Below are positions 6,562 through 12,900 of a stretch of DNA of 15,533 bases, piece by piece. Source of the DNA: Conexivisphaera sp046536535. Lineage in GTDB: Archaea; Thermoproteota; Nitrososphaeria; Conexivisphaerales; Conexivisphaeraceae. A program made the translations under genes and the position numbers. Within the stretch, counting starts at the first letter, position 1. Every line of letters starts with the position of its first letter. The notes under the pieces are model-generated. The model was not told the origin of the DNA. It did not search any database and was given only the letters and a program-made list of their open reading frames with translations. The stretch covers positions 1-15,533 of the forward strand of contig JAWDMO010000024.1 in the NCBI GenBank assembly GCA_046536535.1, given 5' to 3'.

Positions 6562-6716
6562 TGCCGTGCGCGTACCCGGCCCCGGATCGATCATTCATCG
6601 GTCCTGGGATGAGGTCCTGTGCGTTCAACGGCCGCGCGGATGGCCGCCGCTCCGCATCCGATCGTGGGCGCTGCGGTGAGCGTGTAAATAATGTCGACAC
6701 AAATGCGAAAATAAGA

Positions 6717-6724
6717 TTAATATA
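6717..6724 (+). promoter_or_regulatory. TATA box of the hypothetical gene at 6746
   Basis: TTAATATA within an AT-rich island (about 6684-6728), centred about 25 bp before the GTG at 6746. The rest of the preceding gap (6562-6683) is GC-rich and holds only a minor 6-bp dyad (CGGATG 6637-6642 / CATCCG 6655-6660). Confidence 0.65.
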
Positions 6725-6745
6725 ATCAACGGACCGTGGATCTGT

Positions 6746-7174
6746 GTGCGTAACGGTTATTCCATCCCGCGCGCGTGGACCCCGATGGACCGCGAACGCT
6801 TCAGTGGCCTCGCCGCGGAGAGGCTCTCGGACGCGGAGTGCGCAGCCCGGAGGATCGCCTCGGAACTCGGGGCGGATCTGAAGTTCCTCGACTTCGCCAG
6901 GGAGCTATGGCCGTTCTCCCGGGGGGCGGAGCTCCCCTTTCCCGTGCCGAGGGGGCCGATCTACGGTTCCGAGGTGATCGCGGTGGTGGATGGGCGGGAG
7001 GTGCCGCTCGGGGCGCTGATCGCCGTGGGCATGTACGACGAACAATCCGGGGAGGGCGTGATCTTCGACGACGAGTGGATCGAGGCGCAGCTCGACGGCC
7101 TGAGGGACCTGCTGAAGGCCGCCGTGGAATTGTCGCGCGGGGGGGAGGGGAGAACGGATTTCACCCCGCCGTAG
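6746..7174 (+). CDS. Hypothetical protein (142 aa)
   Basis: I do not recognise this family. GC-rich third positions across the frame and a well-placed TATA box indicate a real gene. The leaderless GTG at 6746 is preferred on promoter spacing; ATG 6785 is the alternative start. The protein is soluble and acidic, with a helical N-terminus (RLSDAECAARRIASELGADL), a Pro-rich middle (PFPVPRGPIYGSE) and a mixed segment EVIAVVDGREVPLGALIAVG, followed by FDDEWIEAQLDGLRDLLKAA, a probable C-terminal helix. No transmembrane helix, signal peptide or metal motif is visible. It stands alone between the transporter operon and the next gene, each with its own control region. Confidence 0.65.
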   Translation: MRNGYSIPRAWTPMDRERFSGLAAERLSDAECAARRIASELGADLKFLDFARELWPFSRGAELPFPVPRGPIYGSEVIAVVDGREVPLGALIAVGMYDEQSGEGVIFDDEWIEAQLDGLRDLLKAAVELSRGGEGRTDFTPP

Positions 7175-7228
7175 GCGCGCGATAGTCCATCCGCGTCCCG
7201 CGCGCGCAGCGCCGGTTCGTCCCGGGGA

Positions 7229-7251
7229 TGGGCGACGTCCGGGCGCGGGCC
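7229..7251. repeat. 23-bp direct repeat, copy 1
   Basis: Begins TGGGCGACGTCCGGG and ends CGCGGGCC. It matches 7894-7916 at 22 of 23 positions (G versus C at the fifteenth base). It lies 46 bp before the start codon of the 7298 gene and contains the palindromic core GACGTC. Possible shared regulatory site. Confidence 0.5.
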
Positions 7252-7285
7252 AATACGCGTAATAGCGCGGACGCGGATCCGCACC

Positions 7286-7296
7286 GGAGGAGGGGG
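7286..7296 (+). promoter_or_regulatory. Strong Shine-Dalgarno site for the 7298 gene
   Basis: GGAGGAGGGGG directly before the ATG at 7298. This is unusual for the window, where most first genes appear leaderless, and it fixes the start. A weak TATA candidate (CGTAATAG, 7258-7265) lies upstream. Confidence 0.6.
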
Positions 7297-7297
7297 A

Positions 7298-7888
7298 ATG
7301 AGCGTCAAGGTGAGGATAGTCAGGACCCCGGAGAGGGTCGAGTACCGCTTCCCGTACGACGCCGAGCTGAAGGATTACCTGAAGTCGAACGGGGCGCGCT
7401 GGGATCCCGGCGCCAGGGTGTGGTGGTCCAGGGAGGAGATCCCCCTCCCGAAGGTGATCGAGGTCGAGAGGTCCACGGTGGGCGGCGAGCCGGAGCCGGC
7501 CGCGCCAGGCGCCGAGGTCGTGGTGATATTCGCGGACGGCGCGGAGCTGAGGTTCGAGGTCGTCTCGGCCTCGAATCCGGATATCGAGATACCGCACGCG
7601 ATGAGGGCCGGCGGGGGCGTCCTCGTGTGGGCGGAGGCGGACGGACCCCCGGGGCGCGTCGTGAGGCCGGAGGGGCTGGCGCTCGGCATAACGTATGCGC
7701 CGGGGGACGCGCTCGGCGAGGTGGTCCTGAGGGTGAGGCCGAGGACGGGGTTCGTCCTGAGGGTCGTGGAGGCCCCGTGCGCGCTCGACGCCGAGGGCCG
7801 CGCGGTGGGATTCCGCACCCGGGCGGCCGCGGGCCCGCGCTACTTCGGGATTCCGGTCCTCCTGGATGAAATCCGGTCCGCGTGCTGA
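7298..7888 (+). CDS. Hypothetical protein with HARP/DUF5710-like N-terminal motif
   Basis: Protein of 196 residues with a recognisable N-terminus only. VEYRFPYDAELKDYLKSNGA followed by RWDPGARVWW resembles the short FPYD...LK...GARWDP..K.W signature shared by HARP domains (as in SMARCAL1-type annealing helicases) and DUF5710 domains. Residues about 70-196 are rich in predicted beta strands (VVVIFADGAELRFEVVSA, VLVWAEADGPPGRVV, EVVLRVRPRTGFVLRVVEA) and match nothing I know. No helicase or nuclease motif accompanies the N-terminal element, so a nucleic-acid role is only a suggestion. The start is fixed by a strong Shine-Dalgarno sequence. Copies of a 23-bp direct repeat lie upstream and immediately downstream of the gene. 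Confidence 0.7.
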   Translation: MSVKVRIVRTPERVEYRFPYDAELKDYLKSNGARWDPGARVWWSREEIPLPKVIEVERSTVGGEPEPAAPGAEVVVIFADGAELRFEVVSASNPDIEIPHAMRAGGGVLVWAEADGPPGRVVRPEGLALGITYAPGDALGEVVLRVRPRTGFVLRVVEAPCALDAEGRAVGFRTRAAAGPRYFGIPVLLDEIRSAC

Positions 7889-7893
7889 CGGGT

Positions 7894-7916
7894 TGGGCGA
7901 CGTCCGGCCGCGGGCC
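7894..7916. repeat. 23-bp direct repeat, copy 2
   Basis: Second copy of the element at 7229-7251 with one mismatch. It lies 5 bp after the stop of the 7298 gene and about 46 bp before the TATA box of the M48 gene, so both copies sit in the control region of a downstream gene. Confidence 0.5.
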
Positions 7917-7961
7917 TTCCCCCGGAAAGGCGCATGGCGCGGTGTGGCGGCCCGCGCCGCC

Positions 7962-7969
7962 AAATATAT
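7962..7969 (+). promoter_or_regulatory. TATA box of the M48 peptidase gene
   Basis: AAATATAT centred about 24 bp before the ATG at 7989. It selects that ATG over in-frame upstream codons and implies a leaderless transcript. Confidence 0.7.
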
Positions 7970-7988
7970 CCCGGGGATCCGCGCCGAC

Positions 7989-8729
7989 ATGGACGGGATA
8001 TCGATGTCGTTTGCCGGAGTGCTCGCGTACCTCCCGGCGGCGGTCGGGGCGCTGGCCGTCATCTACGCGCTGGTCATCGCGTCGGCGCTCGTCATAGTGT
8101 CGCGCTCCAGGCCCTCTCCGGAGCTCCGCGCGATCGTGGACGGCGTATGGCCCATCGTCGGGGGGCGCGGCCGCCCGCCAGGGGTCCGCGTCGGGGGGAC
8201 GGTCGGCGACGCCGTCACTTTCGTCCGCACGATAGTCGTGGCGGAGCCGCTGGCGGATTCCATGGATCGCGCCGAGCTCCGGGCGGTGCTCGCGCACGAG
8301 TCGGCGCACGCCGCGGGGAACCACACGCTCGTATCGATGGTCGTTTTCGGGTCCGCATTCCTGGCGGCGTTCTGCGCGTCGCTCTACGCGCTGCTGGGCG
8401 CATCCACGAACGCCGCAGTCGCGCTGGCGTGGGCCCTCGCGCTCGCGGCGGTCGCCGGCGCTGTATCCGCGTCCGCGCTCGCCCGGCGCCTCGAGCGTCG
8501 GGCGGACGAGGTCGGGGCACTCGTGGACCCGATGGCCTCGATATCCGCGCTGGGGAGGATCTCCCGCGCCGCGGCCGATTCCCCCCGCCCGCTCCGGGAG
8601 GGGTTCCTCCGGATCCCGGCGTCCATCGCGCACGACCCGCCGGTGGAGCGCGCCCTCAGGATAGCCCGCGCCCACGGCATCCCGGAGGACGAGGCGCTCG
8701 ACGCGTTCCGCGCCGCGGCCGGTCGTTGA
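7989..8729 (+). CDS. M48-family (HtpX-like) membrane zinc metalloprotease
   Basis: Membrane-bound zinc peptidase of 246 residues, likely involved in membrane protein quality control. An N-terminal hydrophobic helix (about 9-37) is followed by a catalytic region with LAHESAHAAGNH, where HExxH is H103-E104-H107. Two hydrophobic stretches (about 115-137 and 142-165) form the usual hairpin. RRLERRADEVGA supplies the third zinc ligand E169 with D173, the M48 ExxxD motif. The C-terminal segment ends with helical residues typical of the subunit-size prediction. It is somewhat shorter than the approximately 290 residues of bacterial HtpX. Start chosen by TATA spacing. A GC-rich stem-loop follows the stop, and the K+-channel-like gene downstream has its own promoter. 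Confidence 0.82.
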   Translation: MDGISMSFAGVLAYLPAAVGALAVIYALVIASALVIVSRSRPSPELRAIVDGVWPIVGGRGRPPGVRVGGTVGDAVTFVRTIVVAEPLADSMDRAELRAVLAHESAHAAGNHTLVSMVVFGSAFLAAFCASLYALLGASTNAAVALAWALALAAVAGAVSASALARRLERRADEVGALVDPMASISALGRISRAAADSPRPLREGFLRIPASIAHDPPVERALRIARAHGIPEDEALDAFRAAAGR

Positions 8730-8739
8730 GCCGCGCCGT

Positions 8740-8767
8740 GGATCGGGGTCCGCGCGACCCCGGATCC
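8740..8767. terminator. GC-rich stem-loop after the M48 gene
   Basis: GGATC-GGGGTC (8740-8750) pairs with GACCCC-GGATCC (8756-8767) around the loop CGCGC, with a single bulged C in the right arm. It begins 11 bp after the M48 stop. No T-tract follows, so a terminator role is uncertain. The remainder of the gap to 8888 shows no gene. Confidence 0.35.
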
Positions 8768-8887
8768 GCCACGGGACCATCCCGCCGGCCGGACGCCCTC
8801 GACGGGCAATATCCGCCCGGAAAGGGGGAAATCATGATCAGTCCCCGTTTCCGTCGACCGATCGATCTCAGGACATCGGGACCAACG

Positions 8888-8894
8888 CTTAAAG
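8888..8894 (+). promoter_or_regulatory. TATA box of the channel gene
   Basis: CTTAAAG in the context CAACGCTTAAAG, centred about 27 bp before the ATG at 8918. The CRISPR leader promoter has the near-identical CAACGTTTAAAT (15341-15351... context), which supports both assignments. Confidence 0.65.
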
Positions 8895-8917
8895 AACCGG
8901 TCACGTGGACCGGGGCC

Positions 8918-9988
8918 ATGGCGTCGGGCCGCGGCCTGAAGTACAGGGACGCAGCAGCCGACAGGTTCTACGATTTCGTGGACGACGTCCTGTTCCAGCC
9001 GTACTCGATACTCAGGCACATCTGGAGGCAGCTGGCCGTCCTCACGGCGATGGTCATCGCGGGGGCCGCGTTCTTCATCTACTTCCAGGCGCTCGATCCG
9101 CTGACGGCGCTCGTGGCGTCCGTCTCCACCATATCCACGATAGGCTTCTACGCCCCTCCGCTCTCGTCCATGCCGAACCTGGAGAAGGTGCTGCTCATAC
9201 TGATCATGATAGTCAGCGTGGGCTCGGCCGCCTCCATGGTCCAGGGCGTCGTGTCCAGCGTCGTCAGGAGGGAGCTCTGGACCGAGGACATGGACAGGAG
9301 GAGGATACGAAGGATGGAGGGCCACGTGATAATCCTGGGGTACACGCAGATAGGGAGGTACGTGGCCCAGAGGCTCATCGAGATGGGCGACAGGTTCTGC
9401 GTGGTGACGAGGAACAGGGACAACCTGAAGGAGCTCCAGGACCTGAATATACCGTTCGTGTTCTCCGACATGAAGTCGCCGGTCGACGCGCTCACCCAGG
9501 CGAACGTCCAGGGCGCGTCCGCGATAGTGCTGGCGCTCGAGGACGACGACGTGAACATGCTCTACGCGATGACCGCGAGGTTCATGAACGGCCTAATAAA
9601 GGAGATATCCGTGAACAACGACCAGAGGCTGGCCGACGGCATGAGGAAGGCCGGGATCGACGTGGTGCTCCCCATCTACTCGATGGTGGGCAGCGTCGCC
9701 GCGTCCTCCGTCCACTCGGGCGGCATCCTCGGCGCGATATTCGACGGGGAAGGCGGGCTGGCCGGCGGGCACATAGTCCGGGTGGACGTGGCGCGCGGAT
9801 CCGGGCTCGACGGCGCCGCCCTGAGGGAGATCCCCGCCCACGTCGTGCTCGTAATCAGGGGGAAGGATACGCTGGAGTACCTCCCGCCGGACTTCAGGAC
9901 GATGGCGGGCGACGGGCTCATCTGCCTCGCGGATAACCGCGGCGCCAGGCTGCTCAACGAGATGAACCGCCCCGCGGACGGGCGCTAG
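8918..9988 (+). CDS. Two-TM potassium-channel-like protein with RCK (TrkA-N/TrkA-C) domains
   Basis: Membrane ion channel of the MthK layout, 356 residues. TM1 spans about 39-56, a pore helix about 60-73, the filter position reads STISTIGFYAPP (T74-I-G-F-Y78), and TM2 spans about 88-112. RCK_N covers about 135-255 with GHVIILGYTQIG, a Rossmann-type G-x-x-x-x-G variant, and EDDDVNMLYAMTARF. RCK_C covers about 275-356 (LDGAALREIPAHVVLVIRGK). The filter departs from the canonical TxGYG, with Phe-Tyr in place of Tyr-Gly, so ion selectivity cannot be assumed. ATG 8918 is chosen because a TATA box lies 27 bp upstream; ATG 8834 would lie ahead of that box. Cytosolic nucleotide or ion binding by the RCK ring probably gates the pore. 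The stop shares CTAG with the stop of the convergent cupin gene. Confidence 0.85.
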   Translation: MASGRGLKYRDAAADRFYDFVDDVLFQPYSILRHIWRQLAVLTAMVIAGAAFFIYFQALDPLTALVASVSTISTIGFYAPPLSSMPNLEKVLLILIMIVSVGSAASMVQGVVSSVVRRELWTEDMDRRRIRRMEGHVIILGYTQIGRYVAQRLIEMGDRFCVVTRNRDNLKELQDLNIPFVFSDMKSPVDALTQANVQGASAIVLALEDDDVNMLYAMTARFMNGLIKEISVNNDQRLADGMRKAGIDVVLPIYSMVGSVAASSVHSGGILGAIFDGEGGLAGGHIVRVDVARGSGLDGAALREIPAHVVLVIRGKDTLEYLPPDFRTMAGDGLICLADNRGARLLNEMNRPADGR

Positions 9989-10395
9989 CGCGATGGTGGA
10001 TCCCGGTCGACGGAGCAGCCGGGCTCCACGGCCGTTATCCCCATGTCGTCCGCGTAGCTGTTCACGCAGATGGCCTCCATCTCCTCCCCTCCCGCGTTCA
10101 GGAACTCGTGCTCGACGCCCGCCCTCACGAGCGCGAACCCGCCGGGCCCCACCTCCGCCTTCCCGTCCCTCCCGCAGATGGTGCACGTGCCCCTCACGAC
10201 GTAGATGAAGCCGTAGAAATCGTGCACGTGCATTGCTATCCTCCCGCCGGGCCCTATCAGGAAACGCCTGACGAAGAAGTCCGGGGACCCCCTCTCCCTG
10301 CTCATCAGCCACTGGTTGAGCGAGGACCTCGAGCCAGGGGCGGGGGGAACCGCGTACTCCACGTCGTCCACGTGGCCGACCTCGATTCCCTCCAT
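9985..10395 (-). CDS. Small cupin-domain protein
   Basis: Single-domain cupin of 136 residues, soluble. Motif 1 is GGRIAMHVHDFYGFIYVVRG with H56 and H58; the glutamate expected six residues before the final Gly of this motif is G62. Motif 2 contains GVEHEFLNAG with H96. Three His ligands therefore remain and a metal site is plausible, as in other 3-His cupins. The preceding segment FFVRRFLIGPGG is the usual first strand pair. No substrate can be predicted. The gene is transcribed convergently with the channel gene and divergently from grpE, with a TATA box 29 bp upstream of its ATG implying a leaderless mRNA. Confidence 0.8.
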   Translation of the reverse strand: MEGIEVGHVDDVEYAVPPAPGSRSSLNQWLMSRERGSPDFFVRRFLIGPGGRIAMHVHDFYGFIYVVRGTCTICGRDGKAEVGPGGFALVRAGVEHEFLNAGGEEMEAICVNSYADDMGITAVEPGCSVDRDPPSR

Positions 10396-10420
10396 CGCCG
10401 GGACCCCCGCATATCCACAG

Positions 10421-10427
10421 TATAAAC
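10421..10427 (-). promoter_or_regulatory. TATA box of the cupin gene
   Basis: Minus-strand GTTTATA, centred about 29 bp upstream of the cupin ATG at 10395. It lies back to back with the grpE promoter in the 92-bp divergent gap. Confidence 0.65.
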
Positions 10428-10457
10428 AGGCCGGACGGTATCCGGGACGTCCGCATC

Positions 10458-10465
10458 ATATTTAT
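10458..10465 (+). promoter_or_regulatory. TATA box of the grpE-dnaK-dnaJ operon
   Basis: ATATTTAT centred about 26 bp before the GTG at 10488. The earlier in-frame GTG at 10473 is only about 11 bp from the box and would lie upstream of the transcription start, so 10488 is preferred. Confidence 0.7.
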
Positions 10466-10487
10466 CTCGACGGTGCCCCCGGGGCGC

Positions 10488-11012
10488 GTGGACGAGGTCA
10501 TCCGGACCGGCGCGGACTCCGGGAGGTGCGCGAGGTCGCTGGCCGCCCTGAGGTCGGCGGTCGTCCGCCTCCACGAGGCCCTCGAGAGGGAGCGCGAGGC
10601 CGAGCTCTACCTGAGGGCCGACCTGGAGAACTACGCGAGGAGGCTCGAGAGGGAGGCCGACGAGTCGGCCCGCCGCAGGCTCGAGCCGCTCATGGCGGAG
10701 ATGGTGGAGGTCCTGGACGAACTCGACATCTACCGCGAGGCCGTGCGGGCTTCCGGCGCGGGCAAGCCCGTTCTGGACGGCCTGGACATGATCGTGGGGA
10801 AGCTCCTGAGGGCCCTAGCCGGCTCGGGGCTCCGGCAGATAGATCCGACCGGGGAGGTGTTCGACCCCAGGTTCCACTCGGCCGTGGGGGTCGAGCGCGT
10901 GCGGGGGGATTCCGTCGGGAGGGTCGTCGGCGTCGTCAGGAAGGGGTACATTTTCGGGGGAAATGTATTAAGGCCGGCGCTCGTCCGCGTTGGGATCAGC
11001 GATGAGGGCTGA
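10488..11012 (+). CDS. grpE: Nucleotide exchange factor GrpE
   Basis: Co-chaperone that releases ADP from DnaK. It has 174 residues from a leaderless GTG at 10488. The long N-terminal coiled-coil helix (about 15-65) contains YLRADLENYARRLEREADES, the standard RAEAENYRRR-type segment. It is followed by LDELDIYREAV and DGLDMIVGKLLRALAGSGLR. The C-terminal beta domain has FDPRFHSAVGVE (the FDPxxHxAV signature) and ends VVRKGYIFGGNVLRPALVRV. It is first in a grpE-dnaK-dnaJ operon. Its last 11 bases overlap dnaK, and codons near its end (AAT GTA TTA) are unusually AT-rich, probably because a dnaK promoter is embedded there. Confidence 0.93.
   Translation: MDEVIRTGADSGRCARSLAALRSAVVRLHEALEREREAELYLRADLENYARRLEREADESARRRLEPLMAEMVEVLDELDIYREAVRASGAGKPVLDGLDMIVGKLLRALAGSGLRQIDPTGEVFDPRFHSAVGVERVRGDSVGRVVGVVRKGYIFGGNVLRPALVRVGISDEG
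10965..10972 (+). promoter_or_regulatory. Possible internal promoter for dnaK inside grpE
   Basis: GTATTAAG within AAATGTATTAAGG, centred about 33 bp before the dnaK ATG. The stretch forces the rare codons GTA and TTA into an otherwise GC-ending gene. This hints at selection at DNA level, with a predicted 5' leader of only a few nucleotides. Confidence 0.35.
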
Positions 11013-12900
11013 GGATTCGTCCGGTTCCGGCGCGGGGACCCCGCGCAGGGAGAAGATAGTGGGGATAGACCTGGGGACCACGAACTCCGCCGTCGCGGTC
11101 ATGGAGGGCGGGAAGCCAGTCGTGATACCGAGCGCCGAGGGCCCGACCCCGTACGGGAAGATGTTCCCGTCGGTCGTGGCCTTCACGAAGGACGGCCAGC
11201 TGCTCGTCGGGGAGCCGGCCAAGAGGCAGGCGCTCACGAACCCCGAGGGGACGATATTCGAGATCAAGAGGAAGATGGGCACGGACTACGTCGTGAGGAT
11301 ACGCGGGAAGGAGTTCACGCCCCAGCAGATATCCGCGTTCATACTCCAGAAGATAAAGAGGGACGCGGAGGCCTACCTGGGCTACCCGGTCAGGAAGGCC
11401 GTGATAACGGTCCCGGCGCACTTCAACGACAACCAGAGGCAGGCCACGAAGGACGCGGCCGAGATAGCGGGCCTCGAGGCGGTCAGGATAATAAACGAGC
11501 CGACGGCCGCGTGCCTGGCGTACGGCCTCGACAAATCGGACAGGGAGATGAGGATACTCGTCTTCAGCTTCGGAGGGGGGACGCACGACGTCACCCTGAT
11601 GGAGTTCGGCCAGGGCGTCTTCCAGGTGCTGGCTACGAGCGGGGACACGGAGACCGGCGGCGGGGACGTCGACAGGGCCATCGTGGACTGGATGGTGGAG
11701 AAGTTCAGGTCCGAGACGGGCGTGGACCTCAGGGGGGACCAGTCCGCAATGATGAGGCTGAAGGACGCCGCGGAGAAGGCCAAGATAGAGCTCTCAAACC
11801 TCACGTCCACCGACATAGACCTGCCGTTCATAGCGGCGGCCAACGGGCAGCCGGTCCACCTGCACATGACGCTGACCAGGGCGAAGCTGGAGGAGCTGGC
11901 TACGCCCGTGGTCGAGAGGGCCAGGGACACGATATCCAGGGTCCTGGCGGACGCCAAGCTGAAGCCGTCGGACGTGGACAAGGTCATACTGATAGGGGGG
12001 ATGACCAGGATGCCCCTCGTCAGGAGGTTCGTGCAGGAGGTCACGGGGAAGGTGCCCGAGTCGGGGGTGGACCCGATGGAGGCGGTCGCGATAGGCGCGG
12101 CGATCCAGGGCGCGGTCCTGGCGGGGGAGATGAAGGACATAGTGCTCCTGGACGTCACCCCGCTGTCGCTGGGGGTCGAGACCCTCGGCGGGATATTCAC
12201 GAGTATAATAGAGAGGAACTCCACCATACCGACGAAGAGGAGCGAGATCTTCACGACGGCGGAGGACTTCCAGACCGCCGTGACGATACACGTGCTGCAG
12301 GGCGAGAGGCCCATGGCCGCCGACAACGTGTCGCTTGGGATGTTCACCCTCTCCGGGATCCCGCCGGCCCCCAGGGGCGTCCCGAAGATAGAGGTGACGT
12401 TCGACATAGACGCGAACGGGATACTCCACGTGAGCGCGAAGGACCTGGCCACCGGGAAGGACGCGAAGATCACGATAACGGCGTCGACGAAGCTCTCGAA
12501 CGAGGAGAAGGAGAGGATGGTGAGGGAGGCCGAGATGTACGCCGAGCAGGACAGGAAGAGGCTGGAGGAGGCGAACCTGAGGAACGAGGCGGACTCGCTC
12601 CTCTACTCGGTGGAGAAGGTGAAGTCGGAGCTGGGCGACAAGGTGGGGGCCGAGGCTCTCGGGAAGCTGAACGAGGCGGCCGGGAAGCTCAGGGAGGCCC
12701 TGGCCGGGAAGGACGTGGACGCGATAAGGTCGGCGCTGGAAGCGCTGAAGAAGGCCGCGGCGGAGGTCGGCTCGGCCGCGTACCAGTCGGCGGCGGGCGC
12801 GGAGGCGCAGCCCCGGGGCGCCGGTGCGGGGACCGGGGGCGGTACCGGCAGGGTCTACGACGTGGAGGGCGGCGCATCGGACAAGGGTAGTGGGGGTTGA
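11002..12900 (+). CDS. dnaK: Hsp70 chaperone DnaK
   Basis: ATP-dependent chaperone of 632 residues with a full bacterial-type architecture. The nucleotide-binding domain contains GIDLGTTNSAVAV (D23), IKRKMG (the K70 equivalent) and INEPTAACLAYG (the E171 equivalent). The phosphate-2 loop reads VFSFGGGTHDV instead of VFDLGGGTFDV, so the usual Asp (E. coli D194, Hsc70 D199) is S189 and the usual Phe is H195, while T194 and D196 are kept. The substrate-binding domain starts near LLDVTPLSLGVET, followed by a helical lid and a Gly-rich tail. About 15 extra residues precede the first strand. The ATG overlaps the end of grpE and the stop overlaps the dnaJ start, so the three genes are translationally coupled. 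Archaeal DnaK genes are generally regarded as acquired from bacteria. Confidence 0.95.
   Translation: MRAEDSSGSGAGTPRREKIVGIDLGTTNSAVAVMEGGKPVVIPSAEGPTPYGKMFPSVVAFTKDGQLLVGEPAKRQALTNPEGTIFEIKRKMGTDYVVRIRGKEFTPQQISAFILQKIKRDAEAYLGYPVRKAVITVPAHFNDNQRQATKDAAEIAGLEAVRIINEPTAACLAYGLDKSDREMRILVFSFGGGTHDVTLMEFGQGVFQVLATSGDTETGGGDVDRAIVDWMVEKFRSETGVDLRGDQSAMMRLKDAAEKAKIELSNLTSTDIDLPFIAAANGQPVHLHMTLTRAKLEELATPVVERARDTISRVLADAKLKPSDVDKVILIGGMTRMPLVRRFVQEVTGKVPESGVDPMEAVAIGAAIQGAVLAGEMKDIVLLDVTPLSLGVETLGGIFTSIIERNSTIPTKRSEIFTTAEDFQTAVTIHVLQGERPMAADNVSLGMFTLSGIPPAPRGVPKIEVTFDIDANGILHVSAKDLATGKDAKITITASTKLSNEEKERMVREAEMYAEQDRKRLEEANLRNEADSLLYSVEKVKSELGDKVGAEALGKLNEAAGKLREALAGKDVDAIRSALEALKKAAAEVGSAAYQSAAGAEAQPRGAGAGTGGGTGRVYDVEGGASDKGSGG

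Noticed and set aside
7320..8780. Large minus-strand frame opposite the 7298 and M48 genes
   Set aside because: The composition is that of an antisense shadow; the opposite strand carries HExxH and a TATA-supported start.
10473..10487. Earlier GTG start for grpE
   Set aside because: It lies only about 11 bp after the TATA centre, so it would be upstream of or at the transcription start.
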